Positions 1 through 9,930 of a stretch of 64,000 nucleotides of DNA are shown piece after piece. The stretch lies in assembly GCA_009843525.1 (NCBI GenBank), contig VYDH01000016.1:1-64000 (forward strand), written 5' to 3'. The translations under genes were made by a program, and so were the position numbers. The stretch comes from Acidimicrobiales bacterium. GTDB taxonomy: Bacteria > Actinomycetota > Acidimicrobiia > Acidimicrobiales > Poriferisodalaceae. The number at the start of each line of letters is the position of its first letter. Position 1 is the first letter of the stretch. The notes beneath the pieces were generated by a model. That model ran no database searches and had not been told where the DNA came from. It was given only the letters and a program-made list of their open reading frames with translations.

Positions 1-52
1 ATCTTCGACACCATGGCCGCATATATGCAACAAATTCCCCACTCAGGACACT

Positions 53-54
<2 letters not shown>
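1..54 (+). CDS. Possible 3' end of an upstream gene (partial)
   Basis: Frame 1 is open from the window edge to a TAG at 52-54 and would encode the last 17 residues of a protein (ending IPHSGH). The stretch is too short to recognise. It is listed because it is the only open frame before the repeat and promoter of eno. It may equally be noncoding. Confidence 0.25.
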
Positions 55-1443
<1,389 letters not shown>

Positions 1444-1487
1444 ACCCCGTTTGCCAGAGGCACAGCACCCATGAAGCCCCCGAGCCC

Positions 1488-1889
1488 ATGAGTACGGCGC
1501 CGGCGGACCTGCCGACGCAAGCTCGCCGTCGGGACGGTCGACCTCGACCTCTGGCGGTGCTCATCAGCTTGGTGATCGTGGTGAGCGCCGTCGGCCTGCT
1601 GGCGGTGCTGCTGTTCCCTTGGCAGTCGCTGACGTCTCAGCGGCGCAGCATTGACCACGCCGCCGACACGCTCGAGCGGCTGCAGGCGGAGACATCCCAC
1701 CTGGCTGTCCAAGTGGCCGAGGCCAAGGATCCGGTGGTGGTGGAGCGGATCGCGCGTGAGCAGCTCTCGCTGGTGCGCGAGGGTGACACCCTGTATCGCC
1801 TCAATGTGGATCCTGCCGACGTGATCACGCTGCCGTCGTCGTGGCCGCTGCCGGGCGTGGCCCACCTGCTCGGCGACGGCGAGGGTTGA
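1488..1889 (+). CDS. FtsB/DivIC-family septum formation initiator
   Basis: This 133-residue bitopic membrane protein has a short basic cytoplasmic N-terminus (to about residue 22), one transmembrane segment (about 22-43, rich in V, L, I and A), and then an extracytoplasmic coiled-coil stretch (about 50-80). The conserved DivIC-type pattern of a proline or valine followed by ER-I-AREQL lies near residues 82-92. Family members form the FtsQ-FtsB-FtsL divisome subcomplex. Its place right after eno matches the actinobacterial order in which this gene sits between eno and a DUF501 gene (Rv1023-Rv1026 in Mycobacterium tuberculosis). Here DUF501 is about 13.9 kb away. Confidence 0.85.
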   Translation: MSTAPADLPTQARRRDGRPRPLAVLISLVIVVSAVGLLAVLLFPWQSLTSQRRSIDHAADTLERLQAETSHLAVQVAEAKDPVVVERIAREQLSLVREGDTLYRLNVDPADVITLPSSWPLPGVAHLLGDGEG

Positions 1890-1912
1890 CGCGTCGCTTT
1901 CCGCCCATGCTG

Positions 1913-1950
1913 GCTCCGCTCACGGGACGCTCGGGCCCGGGGGCTCAGCC
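1913..1950 (+). repeat. Dispersed intergenic repeat, copy 1
   Basis: This GC-rich segment between the ftsB-like gene and the TetR gene contains gctcacgggacgctcgggcc followed by cgggggctcagcc. Closely similar segments occur at 2632-2669 (same strand) and 10846-10909 (opposite strand), always between genes. Confidence 0.6.
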
Positions 1951-1956
1951 TCTGAG

Positions 1957-2544
1957 CTAGTCGGTCATGATCTGCAGGGCCCGCCCGATGATCGCATTGC
2001 GGTGAGCGTCGGGCTCCACACCGCTCTGCTCGAGCGACAGGCGGATCGTGCCCACCGCGGCCGCCGCACGGATCCGATCCTCGACTTCGGGAGCAGATCC
2101 GGTGAGCCAGGCAAAGAGGTCTCTGGCTTGGGCTCGCAGCCGTTGACCGACCGCGCTCTGCTGAACGTCGACGTCGTCGGCGACGAGCCGGAACGCCACG
2201 ATGTCGCGGGCCAGCAGGTCGAAGTAGCGATCGAGCACCTCCCGCAGGGCCTCCGGCGTCGGCTCCAGTTGGGCCATCCTGGCGATGATCGTCTCGCCGT
2301 CGCGTTCCATCGGGGCCAAGACCCCAGCGAGCACGTCTTCTTTCCCGGTGAAGTGGTAGTAGAGCGCCGCAGGCGTGAGGCCGAGTCCCGAGGTGAGCTG
2401 CCGGATCGACGTACCGCGGTAGCCCTGCCGGGCGAACAGGTCACGGGCCCGCTGCAGGATCGAGTCATGTGTGTCCGGCTGCACCGGTTCGCATGCGCGT
2501 TCGGAAGCGCTGCCAGTACCTGGTAAGGCCTGCTCGCCGGCCAC
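1957..2544 (-). CDS. TetR/AcrR-family transcriptional regulator
   Basis: This 195-residue protein has an N-terminal helix-turn-helix of the TetR type (about residues 25-70, with motifs GYRGTSIRQL and LTPAALYYHFTGKEDVL). A helical C-terminal ligand/dimerisation domain follows. It is divergent from coxS and the molybdenum-hydroxylase-like genes, separated by 288 nt, so it may regulate them, itself, or both; the ligand cannot be inferred. The GTG start at 2544 is supported by a TAGTTT box 6 nt upstream. A second long open frame overlaps on the same strand but lacks the family pattern and is a shadow. Confidence 0.9.
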   Translation of the reverse strand: MAGEQALPGTGSASERACEPVQPDTHDSILQRARDLFARQGYRGTSIRQLTSGLGLTPAALYYHFTGKEDVLAGVLAPMERDGETIIARMAQLEPTPEALREVLDRYFDLLARDIVAFRLVADDVDVQQSAVGQRLRAQARDLFAWLTGSAPEVEDRIRAAAAVGTIRLSLEQSGVEPDAHRNAIIGRALQIMTD

Positions 2545-2550
2545 ATCGCC

Positions 2551-2556
2551 AAACTA
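2551..2556 (-). promoter_or_regulatory. Putative -10 box of the TetR gene
   Basis: Read on the minus strand the hexamer is TAGTTT, 6 nt before the GTG start at 2544. It implies a leaderless regulator transcript. Confidence 0.45.
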
Positions 2557-2631
2557 CTGCCGGGCTTGCGAGCCGCCTGTCAACAGAGGTCACGCCGGCA
2601 GCGAGCCGGGCCGCGATCCCGCCAATTGTTG

Positions 2632-2669
2632 CCCGCTCTTGTTCGCTTCGCTCACGGGCCGCTCGGGCC
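2632..2669 (+). repeat. Dispersed intergenic repeat, copy 2
   Basis: The segment contains cccgctcttgtt and then gctcacgggccgctcgggcc. It matches copy 3 (10846-10909, inverted) over both blocks and copy 1 over the second block. It lies in the 288-nt gap between the TetR gene and coxS, which shows no other feature apart from the coxS ribosome binding site. Confidence 0.6.
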
Positions 2670-2832
2670 ACGGCTGCGCCTGTCGGCGCAGCCTCCCCGT
2701 GTCTGCGCGTGACCGCCGCATGGTGCATGATGGTGCGCGCTCGGCCCTCGCGGCCGCGTGCAACGCCGCCCGGCCTCACGGCCGCGGAACAATATGCTCG
2801 GCCCCGAGGCCGACGAGACGGGAGAGGTCATA

Positions 2833-3303
2833 GTGGAGATCAGCGTCACGGTGAACGGTGAGACTCGTACCGGCGATGTCGAACCGCGCACGCTGCTCGT
2901 GTACTGGCTGCGGGACGACCTGCGGCTGACAGGCACGAACATCGGCTGCGATACGTCCTCGTGCGGCGCCTGCACAGTGCATGTGAACGGCGAATCGGTG
3001 AAATCGTGCACGATGCTGGCGGTGCAGGCTGACGGCGAGGACATCCTGACCATCGAGGGCTTGGCGCCGTCCGAAGACGAACTGCATCCGATGCAGGAAG
3101 CCTTCCGCCAGAACCACGGCCTGCAGTGCGGCTACTGCACTCCCGGCATGGTTATGGCGGCCGTATCACTGCTCGAGGAGAATCCCGACCCGTCCGAGCG
3201 AGAAGTCCGCTTGGGACTGGAAGGGAACCTGTGCCGCTGCACGGGGTACCACAACATCGTCAAATCGGTGCTGGCCTGCGCGGCCGGCGAGACAGCGGCC
3301 TGA
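2833..3303 (+). CDS. coxS: Molybdenum hydroxylase small subunit, 2Fe-2S (CoxS-like)
   Basis: This 156-residue iron-sulfur subunit belongs to the CO dehydrogenase/xanthine dehydrogenase type of enzyme and passes electrons between the molybdopterin and FAD subunits. The plant-type [2Fe-2S] cysteines are C39, C44, C47 and C59 (pattern [10 protein letters not shown]...SC). The C-terminal helical [2Fe-2S] cysteines are C99, C102, C134 and C136 (CGYC, CRC). The GTG start at 2833 is chosen because GGGAGAGG lies just upstream and the protein then begins at the conserved beta-strand. The next gene, coxM, follows after 13 nt. No large (CoxL/XdhB-type) subunit gene is adjacent or elsewhere in the window, so the substrate is unknown. 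Confidence 0.93.
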   Translation: MEISVTVNGETRTGDVEPRTLLVYWLRDDLRLTGTNIGCDTSSCGACTVHVNGESVKSCTMLAVQADGEDILTIEGLAPSEDELHPMQEAFRQNHGLQCGYCTPGMVMAAVSLLEENPDPSEREVRLGLEGNLCRCTGYHNIVKSVLACAAGETAA

Positions 3304-3316
3304 GGGGAGCGCAGCA

Positions 3317-4144
3317 ATGATTCCTGCAGCATTCGACTACGTACGGGCCGACTCTGCGGAGGAGGCCATAGCGCTGCTCGGCGAGCATGGCGACGAGGCC
3401 AAGCTGCTGGCCGGCGGCCATTCGCTGCTGCCGATGATGAAGCTCCGCTTGGCGGTGCCGAGCGTGCTCGTGGACATCGGCCGTGTCAGCGATCTCAGCT
3501 ACATCAACGATGGCGGCGATCACATCGCTGTCGGCGCGCTCACTCGCCACCGTGCGCTGGAGACCAGTGAGCTGCTGGCGGCCGAGTGCCCGCTGCTCGG
3601 CCATGTCGCCGGCGAGGTGGGCGACCCGCAGGTGCGTCACCGCGGCACCATCGGCGGCTCGCTGGCTCACTCGGATCCAGCGTCCGACTTGCCGGCGGCC
3701 GTGCTTGCCTTGGGCGGCACCCTCGTTGCGCAAGGTCCGAACGGCAGCCGTGAGATCTCTGCCGGCGACTTCTTCACCGGCTACTTCGAATCGGCGCTGG
3801 CCGACGACGAGATGCTGACCGAGATCCGGGTTCCGAAGGCTCCCGGCAGCGGCTGGAACTACCAGAAGTTCAACCGGCGGGCCCAGGACTGGGCAATCGT
3901 CGGCGCTGCCGCGGTGACCGTCAACGGTGGCACGAATGTGGCGCTGGTGAACATGGGCTCAGTGCCGCTGCGTGCCAGTGCGGTCGAGGCGGCGCTGGCA
4001 GGCGGGGCCTCTGCTGCTGATGCTGCCGAGCAGGCCGCCGAGGGCACGGATGCCCCCACGGATCTGAACGCCACGCCGGACTACCGCAACCACCTCGCTC
4101 GGGTGCTCACCCGCCGAGCACTCGAAGCAGCCGGCGTCTCCTAG
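3317..4144 (+). CDS. coxM: Molybdenum hydroxylase medium subunit, FAD-binding (CoxM-like)
   Basis: This 275-residue FAD subunit of the xanthine dehydrogenase/CO dehydrogenase family takes electrons from the iron-sulfur subunit. It shows the FAD-contact motifs LAGGHSLLPMMKLRL (about residues 31-45) and TIGGSLAHSDPASDLP (about 110-125). The usual CoxM C-terminal domain ends at a convergent SDR gene. GAGGGGAG lies just before the ATG. It is clearly co-transcribed with coxS, and the length is typical of the family. Confidence 0.93.
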   Translation: MIPAAFDYVRADSAEEAIALLGEHGDEAKLLAGGHSLLPMMKLRLAVPSVLVDIGRVSDLSYINDGGDHIAVGALTRHRALETSELLAAECPLLGHVAGEVGDPQVRHRGTIGGSLAHSDPASDLPAAVLALGGTLVAQGPNGSREISAGDFFTGYFESALADDEMLTEIRVPKAPGSGWNYQKFNRRAQDWAIVGAAAVTVNGGTNVALVNMGSVPLRASAVEAALAGGASAADAAEQAAEGTDAPTDLNATPDYRNHLARVLTRRALEAAGVS

Positions 4145-4155
4145 GTCGGCTCTCA

Positions 4156-4182
4156 GGCGGGAGCCCGCCGGGCAGCTGCCCG
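4156..4182. terminator. Possible bidirectional terminator between convergent genes
   Basis: A short hairpin (ggcgg-gagc-ccgcc, 4156-4169) overlaps a perfect 14-base palindrome cgggcagctgcccg (4169-4182), just after the coxM stop. There is no T-run, so termination here is inferred from position and structure only. Confidence 0.35.
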
Positions 4183-4203
4183 AACGCGGCTCGGCAAAAG
4201 CGA

Positions 4204-4947
4204 TCAGTCCAGCAGGCCGGTGGCTTGGCCGCCGTCGATGAGCAGGCCAGTGCCGGTGATGAACTTGGCTTGCTCGCTGCACAGGAACGCGACTGCGCTG
4301 CCGAAGTCGTCAGACTCGCCGCAGATGCCCATCGGGTTGCTCTGGCCTGCCTGATCTCGGTCCATCATCTTGGAGACACGATCGGTCCAATGCGAGCCGG
4401 GCTGAGCCGAGTTCACCGTCACCCCGTCGGCCGCCACTTCCCTGGCCGTGATCTTGAGGAAACTGGTCAACCCGGCTCGTGCGACCGAGCTGGCGAGCAG
4501 GAACGGGATGGGCTGCTTGACGCCGACACTGGTGATGGCGCACACCCGACCCCAGCCGCGCTCGCGCATCGGCGGGATGGCAACCCGGCACATTTCGATC
4601 ATGGCCTTGCAGTTCATGTCGAAGGCCATCTGGTAGGCGTCGATCTCGGTGCTCTCGAACATGCCGGGAGGCGGGCCGCCGGCATTGGTGACCAGGATGT
4701 CCACTGAGCCGAGCCCGGCAATGGCCTGCTCGACGAAGCTGCGTCCTTCGGCGGGGTTGCTCAGGTCGGCCGTGATGGCCAGCACCTCGCCCTCGATCTC
4801 TGCGGCCGCCGCCGCTAGACGGTCAGGGTCGCGGCCGCAGATGGCCACCCGCACGCCGTCGGCGGCGAGCGCTTTCGCCGAGCCGAGTCCCAACCCGGCC
4901 GATCCTGCGGCCACCGCTGCAGTGCGTCCCGCAATTCCCAAGTCCAT
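4204..4947 (-). CDS. SDR-family protein with atypical active site
   Basis: This 247-residue Rossmann-fold protein of the short-chain dehydrogenase/reductase family has an N-terminal nucleotide-binding glycine motif (AAGSAGLGLGSA, about residues 13-24), an NAGG motif near 90, and the C-terminal GLLIDGG. The usual catalytic YxxxK is missing: the matching segment reads LLASSVARAG, with no tyrosine and arginine in place of lysine. This is typical of a divergent SDR subgroup whose reaction is not established. It is convergent with coxM. GGGGAAG lies 6 nt before the ATG at 4947, so this gene is probably translated from a leadered transcript. Confidence 0.88.
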   Translation of the reverse strand: MDLGIAGRTAAVAAGSAGLGLGSAKALAADGVRVAICGRDPDRLAAAAAEIEGEVLAITADLSNPAEGRSFVEQAIAGLGSVDILVTNAGGPPPGMFESTEIDAYQMAFDMNCKAMIEMCRVAIPPMRERGWGRVCAITSVGVKQPIPFLLASSVARAGLTSFLKITAREVAADGVTVNSAQPGSHWTDRVSKMMDRDQAGQSNPMGICGESDDFGSAVAFLCSEQAKFITGTGLLIDGGQATGLLD

Positions 4948-5070
4948 CGTCGCTTCCCCTGTCTCGACCCGCTGTGGCTATACCAAGCTGGTGTGTGGTC
5001 GCCCGGAACCGTAGCCAACCCCCGCACGGCGATGCGTGCCTGCGAGCCCCACCGTAGGACTCGTGCGCCG

Positions 5071-5076
5071 TAGCAT
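5071..5076 (+). promoter_or_regulatory. Putative -10 box of the desaturase gene
   Basis: TAGCAT ends 6 nt before the GTG start at 5083 and supports that start. Confidence 0.5.
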
Positions 5077-5082
5077 CGAAGC

Positions 5083-6099
5083 GTGAGCGCGACTGCGGCA
5101 CCGCCGACGCACGACGACCTCGTGGCGAAGATGACCGGCGGCATGATGCGCTCGGACCTGCCCCGGTTCGAGGGCTCGGACCGCCTGCGTCCAGATGGAC
5201 GGCCGCGGCCGGAGTTTCGGGCTGAGCTGCGTCGCATTCCCAATGCGATCAATGCACTGGAGGCGCTGCTCACGATGGCGGCGCCGGTGGCCGTCATCGC
5301 CGCGGTGGTTGCTATCGGGCACTGGCTCGCTGTCGTTGCTGCTGTGCCTGTCATCGGCACGCTGCAGCTGCGGATGTTCGTGCTGCACCACGAGGCGGCG
5401 CACCGGCTGCTGTTCTCGAACCGCTGGCTGAATGACCGGATCGGGATCAACCTGGTGGGTTGGTTCCCGTTCGGCACCGGCGCTCACCACTACCGCCGGG
5501 GCCACGCCAACCACCACCGCGACGAGTTCGGCCCCCGGGAGCCCGACTTCCTGCTGTACTCGTTCTACCCGATCGCCTGGCGGTCGCTCCGTCGAAAGTT
5601 CGTGCGGGATGCGGTGGGCGTGTCGGCATGGCGCATCGTCAAGCCCCGGTTCACCGGCTTGGTCAAGCTCAAGTTCCTGCCGCTCAGCCTGCGGTTCTTC
5701 GCCGGTCAGGCGATCGTGTTCACAGCGTTCTGGCTCGCAGGGCACCCATGGCTGTACCTGTTCTTGTGGGCGGTTCCCTTCTTCACCTGGTATCAGATCA
5801 TCAACCGGCTGCGGGCCATCGCCGAGCATGGCGGCATGACCCGTACCCCCGACCGTCGCAATACCACGCATCACATCCGCCAGAGCTGGCTGGCCCGGGT
5901 GCTGTTCGTGCCGTACCACGTCGGTCACCACCTGGCACACCATGTTGACTCCGGCGTGCCGGCCCGCAACCTGCGCCGGTTGAACAGTGCACTGATCGAA
6001 GACGGTTACCTGCCAGCCGACGCCTCGTGGCCGACCTACCGCTCGCTCTGGCGGGCGCTCGCCGCTGGGTCACCCGAGCCCGCTTCGCAGCAGTCCTAG
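5083..6099 (+). CDS. Membrane fatty-acid desaturase family protein
   Basis: This 338-residue integral membrane di-iron enzyme probably introduces a double bond into, or hydroxylates, an acyl chain or related lipid. It has the three histidine boxes of the family: HHEAAH at residue 102, HANHH near 140 and HHLAHH near 282. Hydrophobic segments lie at about 55-95 and 200-235. The gene is divergent from the SDR at 4204-4947. No adjacent ferredoxin or reductase gene identifies its electron donor. It could also act on carotenoids or sterol-like lipids. Confidence 0.88.
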   Translation: MSATAAPPTHDDLVAKMTGGMMRSDLPRFEGSDRLRPDGRPRPEFRAELRRIPNAINALEALLTMAAPVAVIAAVVAIGHWLAVVAAVPVIGTLQLRMFVLHHEAAHRLLFSNRWLNDRIGINLVGWFPFGTGAHHYRRGHANHHRDEFGPREPDFLLYSFYPIAWRSLRRKFVRDAVGVSAWRIVKPRFTGLVKLKFLPLSLRFFAGQAIVFTAFWLAGHPWLYLFLWAVPFFTWYQIINRLRAIAEHGGMTRTPDRRNTTHHIRQSWLARVLFVPYHVGHHLAHHVDSGVPARNLRRLNSALIEDGYLPADASWPTYRSLWRALAAGSPEPASQQS

Positions 6100-6142
6100 G
6101 GCGCCGGCGGGGACGGGCCGACGGGTCAGGGCCGCCGTCGAA

Positions 6143-6148
6143 TACGTT
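6143..6148 (+). promoter_or_regulatory. Putative -10 box of the aldo/keto reductase gene
   Basis: TACGTT ends 8 nt before the ATG at 6157 but only 2 nt before the alternative GTG at 6151. This favours the ATG as the real start. Confidence 0.45.
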
Positions 6149-6156
6149 TCGTGGCC

Positions 6157-7194
6157 ATGTCGCGACTGAAATCCACCCAGCTCGGTTCGAACTGCGGTCT
6201 CCAGGTGTCGGAGCTCTGCTTGGGAACCATGAACTTCGGCGTGCCCGGACGGGGCCACCAGGGCGACTGGACCCTGGGCGTCGAGCAGGCCCGCCCCATC
6301 TTCGAGGCCGCCATCGAGCGCGGCCTGTACTACTTCGACTGCGCCGATGTCTACGGGGTGGGTGCGTCGGAAGAGGTGGTGGGCCAGATCCTGCGCGAGC
6401 TGCTGCCGCGCGAGCAGTACGTGCTCACCACCAAGGTGTCGATTCCGATGGGGCGCAATCCCAACGAGGGCGGCCTGAGCCGCAAGCACATCATGGAGGG
6501 GGTCGACAACTCGCTGCGCCGCCTCGGCGTCGACTATGTGGACCAGCTGATCATCCACCGCCACCCCCACGGCATCCCCGGAAGCGCCGACACGCCGATC
6601 GCTGAGTCTTTGGAGGCATTACACGATGTGGTCAAGGCGGGCAAGGCGCTGTACCTCGGCGGCTCGTCGATGTTCGCGTGGCAGTTCGCGGAGCTGCAGC
6701 TCACCGCCGAGATGCACGGCTGGACCAAGTTCGTGTCGATGCAGAACCACTACAACCTCATCTATCGCGAGGAGGAGCGGGAGATGAACCCGTACTGCGT
6801 CAGCACGGGAGTCGCACTGACGCCCTGGTCGCCGCTGGCGCGGGGCATTCTCACCGGGTCCTACCAAGGCAGCCTCGACGCCGGCACAACCGACCGCTCC
6901 AAGGGCCAGGACCGTGCTCGCACCGAAAGCCTCTACCTGGGCGAGCGCGACTTCGACATCGCTGCGCGGGTGTCCGAGCTGGCCGAGCGACTCGATGTGC
7001 GCCCCGCCCAGATCGCCTTGGCGTGGCTCACCAACAAACCCGAGATCACCGCCCCCGTGGTCGGCGTGTCCAAGATCAGCCAGCTCGACCAGCTTGCCGA
7101 GGCCACCACCATCGAGCTGAGCGCGGACGACACGACCTACCTGGAAGAGCTCTACCAGCCCGTCGACAACCTGCTCTCGCTCGGCACCAGCTGA
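6157..7194 (+). CDS. Aldo/keto reductase
   Basis: This 345-residue TIM-barrel NAD(P)H-dependent oxidoreductase reduces an aldehyde or ketone of unknown identity. The catalytic aspartate and tyrosine lie in YFDCADVYG (about residues 63-71), the lysine in LTTKVSIP (about 92) and the histidine in LIIHRHP (about 133). The C-terminal cofactor segment includes TAPVVGVSK near 300. The length and the N-terminal GLQVSELCLGTMNFG pattern are typical of the AKR families that resemble the potassium-channel beta subunit. It stands alone in its own short transcription unit. Confidence 0.92.
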   Translation: MSRLKSTQLGSNCGLQVSELCLGTMNFGVPGRGHQGDWTLGVEQARPIFEAAIERGLYYFDCADVYGVGASEEVVGQILRELLPREQYVLTTKVSIPMGRNPNEGGLSRKHIMEGVDNSLRRLGVDYVDQLIIHRHPHGIPGSADTPIAESLEALHDVVKAGKALYLGGSSMFAWQFAELQLTAEMHGWTKFVSMQNHYNLIYREEEREMNPYCVSTGVALTPWSPLARGILTGSYQGSLDAGTTDRSKGQDRARTESLYLGERDFDIAARVSELAERLDVRPAQIALAWLTNKPEITAPVVGVSKISQLDQLAEATTIELSADDTTYLEELYQPVDNLLSLGTS

Positions 7195-7254
7195 CACCGA
7201 AGAGCGGTCCGCCGATGCGCGACGGCGGCCGCCAAGCGCAACTGGGCACACCAC

Positions 7255-7260
7255 TAGCGT
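7255..7260 (+). promoter_or_regulatory. Putative -10 box of an EamA gene
   Basis: TAGCGT ends 9 nt before the ATG at 7270. Confidence 0.4.
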
Positions 7261-7269
7261 GCGATTCGC

Positions 7270-8097
7270 ATGCCGGTGCTGCTGGGCGCTGCGGCGTCGG
7301 TCTTGATCGGCGTATCCGACTACTTCGGTCGTTACTGCAGCCGACGCGCGCGGGCCATGACCGCAGTCGGCACCGCGTTCATGGGCGGACTGGTCGTGAC
7401 GGTGGTGCTGCTGTTGCTGGTGCCGGGCTCGCCCGGCGGCGCGGCCCTCGCGCTCGGGGCTGTATCGGGAGTCTTGATGGCGCTCGCGCTCTCGGCGATG
7501 TGGCACAGCATGGCCGTGTCCTCCGCAGCGATCGCCTCGCCGGTGGTCGCCGCCTCCACCGCGCTGGGGCCGCTGGCATACGGGCTCGCGGCTGGCGAGC
7601 GGCCCTCGTCGGTGGTGGCCGCAGGCATCGCCGTGACCATCGCCGGGTTGCTGGCCGCGGTCATCGTGCCGGACTTGCGCGGAGACATCGGGCGCGGCAT
7701 CGCCTTCGCACTGCTGGCGGGAGTCTCGTTCGCGACAGCCACGGTGCTGTTGGGCGAGACCAATCTTGACAGCGGCATGTGGCCGGCGGTCACCCAGCGG
7801 ACGGCGGCGCTGGCGTGCATGCTGGCGGTGACCAGGGTCCGGCGGATACCGCAGATACTGCCTCCCTCGCTCCGCCTCGCTGGCTTCGCAGGGGGAGTGG
7901 CCGGCGGGGCCGGCATGGGCGCCTTCATCGCCGGGCTGCAACGCGGCCCGCTCAGCGAAGTCGCCGTCGCAGCGTCGCTGTATCCGGTGGTGACGATCGC
8001 TCTGGCGGTGCTCTTCGATGACGACACGCTGCGCTGGTGGCAGGGCATCGGCATCGCTGCGGCACTGGCCGGCACGTCGATGATCGCCGTGGGCTGA
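7270..8097 (+). CDS. EamA/DMT-superfamily transporter
   Basis: This 275-residue polytopic membrane protein has about ten hydrophobic helices in two related halves, as in the drug/metabolite transporter superfamily. The second half ends with a segment that resembles the conserved EamA end (PVVTIALAVLFDDDTLRWWQ, about residues 238-257). It is probably a metabolite exporter; neither the substrate nor the coupling ion can be read from the sequence. It lies between an aldo/keto reductase and a TPR protein on the same strand, with no overlap. Confidence 0.85.
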   Translation: MPVLLGAAASVLIGVSDYFGRYCSRRARAMTAVGTAFMGGLVVTVVLLLLVPGSPGGAALALGAVSGVLMALALSAMWHSMAVSSAAIASPVVAASTALGPLAYGLAAGERPSSVVAAGIAVTIAGLLAAVIVPDLRGDIGRGIAFALLAGVSFATATVLLGETNLDSGMWPAVTQRTAALACMLAVTRVRRIPQILPPSLRLAGFAGGVAGGAGMGAFIAGLQRGPLSEVAVAASLYPVVTIALAVLFDDDTLRWWQGIGIAAALAGTSMIAVG

Positions 8098-8231
8098 GCA
8101 CGACAGGCGGTCGAGTCCTGAACTTGCCCGCATCTGCGAGTTGAACAATTTTCATGACTCTTGCCGAATTCGTGAGAGATACTGGGCTATTGGGGAACAG
8201 CCCGACGGCCAGGGGGATTCGGAACACCGCG

Positions 8232-9899
8232 ATGGCGTACTTCGATCTGGGCTCGTATCGCTGGCCGGTCACGACGTCTGACGCCGAAGCCCAGCTCTGG
8301 TTCGACCGCGGCATGGCGTGGTGCTACGGCTTCCATCATGAAGAGGCGATCGCCTGCTTCGAGCGCGCACTGTTGCACGACGTCAACTTCGCCATGGCGC
8401 ACTGGGGCATCGCGTACGCCGTCGGCCCGAACTACAACAAGCCGTGGGAAGATTTCGATGAGGACGATCTGCGCTCTTCGCTCGACCGGGCACGGACCGA
8501 GGCAGCGGCGGCCGCGTCTGCCTCAGCCGGCACCGGTGATCTCGAACGCGCGCTGATCGGCGCGCTGGCGTGCCGCTACCCGTCGCAGCCCGAAGCGCCC
8601 GACGAAGACGACTTCCGGCGATGGAACAACGCGTACGCGGACGCAATGCGCGAGGTCCACCGGTCGCACCGCGGCGACCTGGATGTCTGCTCCCTGTTCG
8701 CCGAGGCGATCATGAACCGCACCCCTTGGGAGCTGTGGGACCTGGTCACCGGAGAGCCGGCGGAGGGCGCGGGCACGCTTGAGGCGGTCGATGTGCTGGA
8801 GACTGCCTTCGAGACGCTCGACGCCGAAGGCGCCAACCGTCACCTGGGCTTGCTGCACATGTACATCCATCTCATGGAGATGTCGCCGCATCCTGAGCGG
8901 GCCTTGCCCGCCGGCGACCGGCTCGTCGATCTGGCGCCCGACGCAGGGCACCTGGTCCATATGCCGACCCATATCGACGTGCTGTGCGGCCACTACCACA
9001 ACGTCGTCACCCGCAACTCGGCCGCCATCGTGGCCGACCGGAAGTATCTGGACCTCAAGGGTCCCATGAACTTCTATTCCGCCTACCGCTGCCATGACTA
9101 CCACTTCAAGGTGTATGGGGCGATGCTGGCCGGCCAGTACACCCCAGCCCTTGAGGCGGCCGAGGAGATGAACCGCACGCTGCCGGAGGAACTGCTGCGA
9201 ACCGGCTCGCCGCCCATGGCCGACTGGCTGGAAGGGTTCGTGGCGATCAAGCAGCACGTGTTCGTGCGCTTTGGCAAGTGGCACGAGATCCTCGACCAGC
9301 ACCTGCCCTTCGACCAACAGTTCTATTGCGTCACCACCGCCATGATGCGCTACGCCCGCACGGTTGCCTACGCCTCGCTGAGCCAGGTTGACGATGCGCT
9401 GGCCGAACGTGAGGAATTCCTCGCCGCCAAGGCCCAGGTGCTGCCCAGCCGCACGCTGTTCAACAACACCGGTCTGGACATCCTCACCGTGGCAGAGGCC
9501 ATGCTGAACGGCGAGGTGGAGTACCGGTGCGGCAACTTCGACGTCGCGTTCAATCATCTTCGCCACGCGGTGGAGCTCGACGACAACCTGCCCTACGACG
9601 AGCCTTGGGGCTGGATGCAGCCGACACGCCATGCGCTGGCCGCGTTGCTGTCGGAGCAAGGCCAGTACGACGAGGCCGAGGCGCTGTACAGAGCCGACTT
9701 GGGCTTGGACGATCAGCTGCGCCGGCCCTGCCAGCACCCCGACAACGTCTGGAGCCTGCACGGTCTGCACGAGTGCCTCGTGCGGCGAGGGGAGACGGTG
9801 GAGGAACCGCTGATTCGCCAGCGCCTCGATCTCGCCATCGCACGGGCAGACGTGCCCATCACAGCGTCCTGCTTCTGCCGGTTGGAAACGATCTCATAG
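8232..9899 (+). CDS. Tetratricopeptide-repeat protein
   Basis: This soluble, all-helical protein of 555 residues has TPR-like units. One near the N-terminus (FDRGMAWCYGFHHEEAIACFERAL) precedes a histidine-rich central region (residues about 210-290), and another lies near the C-terminus (LLSEQGQYDEAEALYRADL). Its function is unknown; such proteins usually mediate protein contacts. I prefer the ATG at 8232 (MAYFDLGSYRWPV) because relatives I recall begin this way. An in-frame ATG at 8154 would add 26 residues and lacks a clear ribosome binding site. The moxR-like gene follows 31 nt downstream. Confidence 0.8.
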   Translation: MAYFDLGSYRWPVTTSDAEAQLWFDRGMAWCYGFHHEEAIACFERALLHDVNFAMAHWGIAYAVGPNYNKPWEDFDEDDLRSSLDRARTEAAAAASASAGTGDLERALIGALACRYPSQPEAPDEDDFRRWNNAYADAMREVHRSHRGDLDVCSLFAEAIMNRTPWELWDLVTGEPAEGAGTLEAVDVLETAFETLDAEGANRHLGLLHMYIHLMEMSPHPERALPAGDRLVDLAPDAGHLVHMPTHIDVLCGHYHNVVTRNSAAIVADRKYLDLKGPMNFYSAYRCHDYHFKVYGAMLAGQYTPALEAAEEMNRTLPEELLRTGSPPMADWLEGFVAIKQHVFVRFGKWHEILDQHLPFDQQFYCVTTAMMRYARTVAYASLSQVDDALAEREEFLAAKAQVLPSRTLFNNTGLDILTVAEAMLNGEVEYRCGNFDVAFNHLRHAVELDDNLPYDEPWGWMQPTRHALAALLSEQGQYDEAEALYRADLGLDDQLRRPCQHPDNVWSLHGLHECLVRRGETVEEPLIRQRLDLAIARADVPITASCFCRLETIS

Positions 9900-9916
9900 C
9901 GCGGCCTGCGAAGCCG

Positions 9917-9922
9917 TAGCCT
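9917..9922 (+). promoter_or_regulatory. Putative -10 box of the moxR-like gene
   Basis: TAGCCT ends 8 nt before the GTG at 9931. This favours that GTG over the TTG at 9922, which overlaps the hexamer. Confidence 0.45.
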
Positions 9923-9930
9923 TGGCCGCT

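Noticed and set aside
6619-8148. A 509-codon minus-strand open frame over the aldo/keto reductase and EamA genes
   Set aside because: It overlaps two clear plus-strand genes and has a low-complexity, histidine- and arginine-rich translation.
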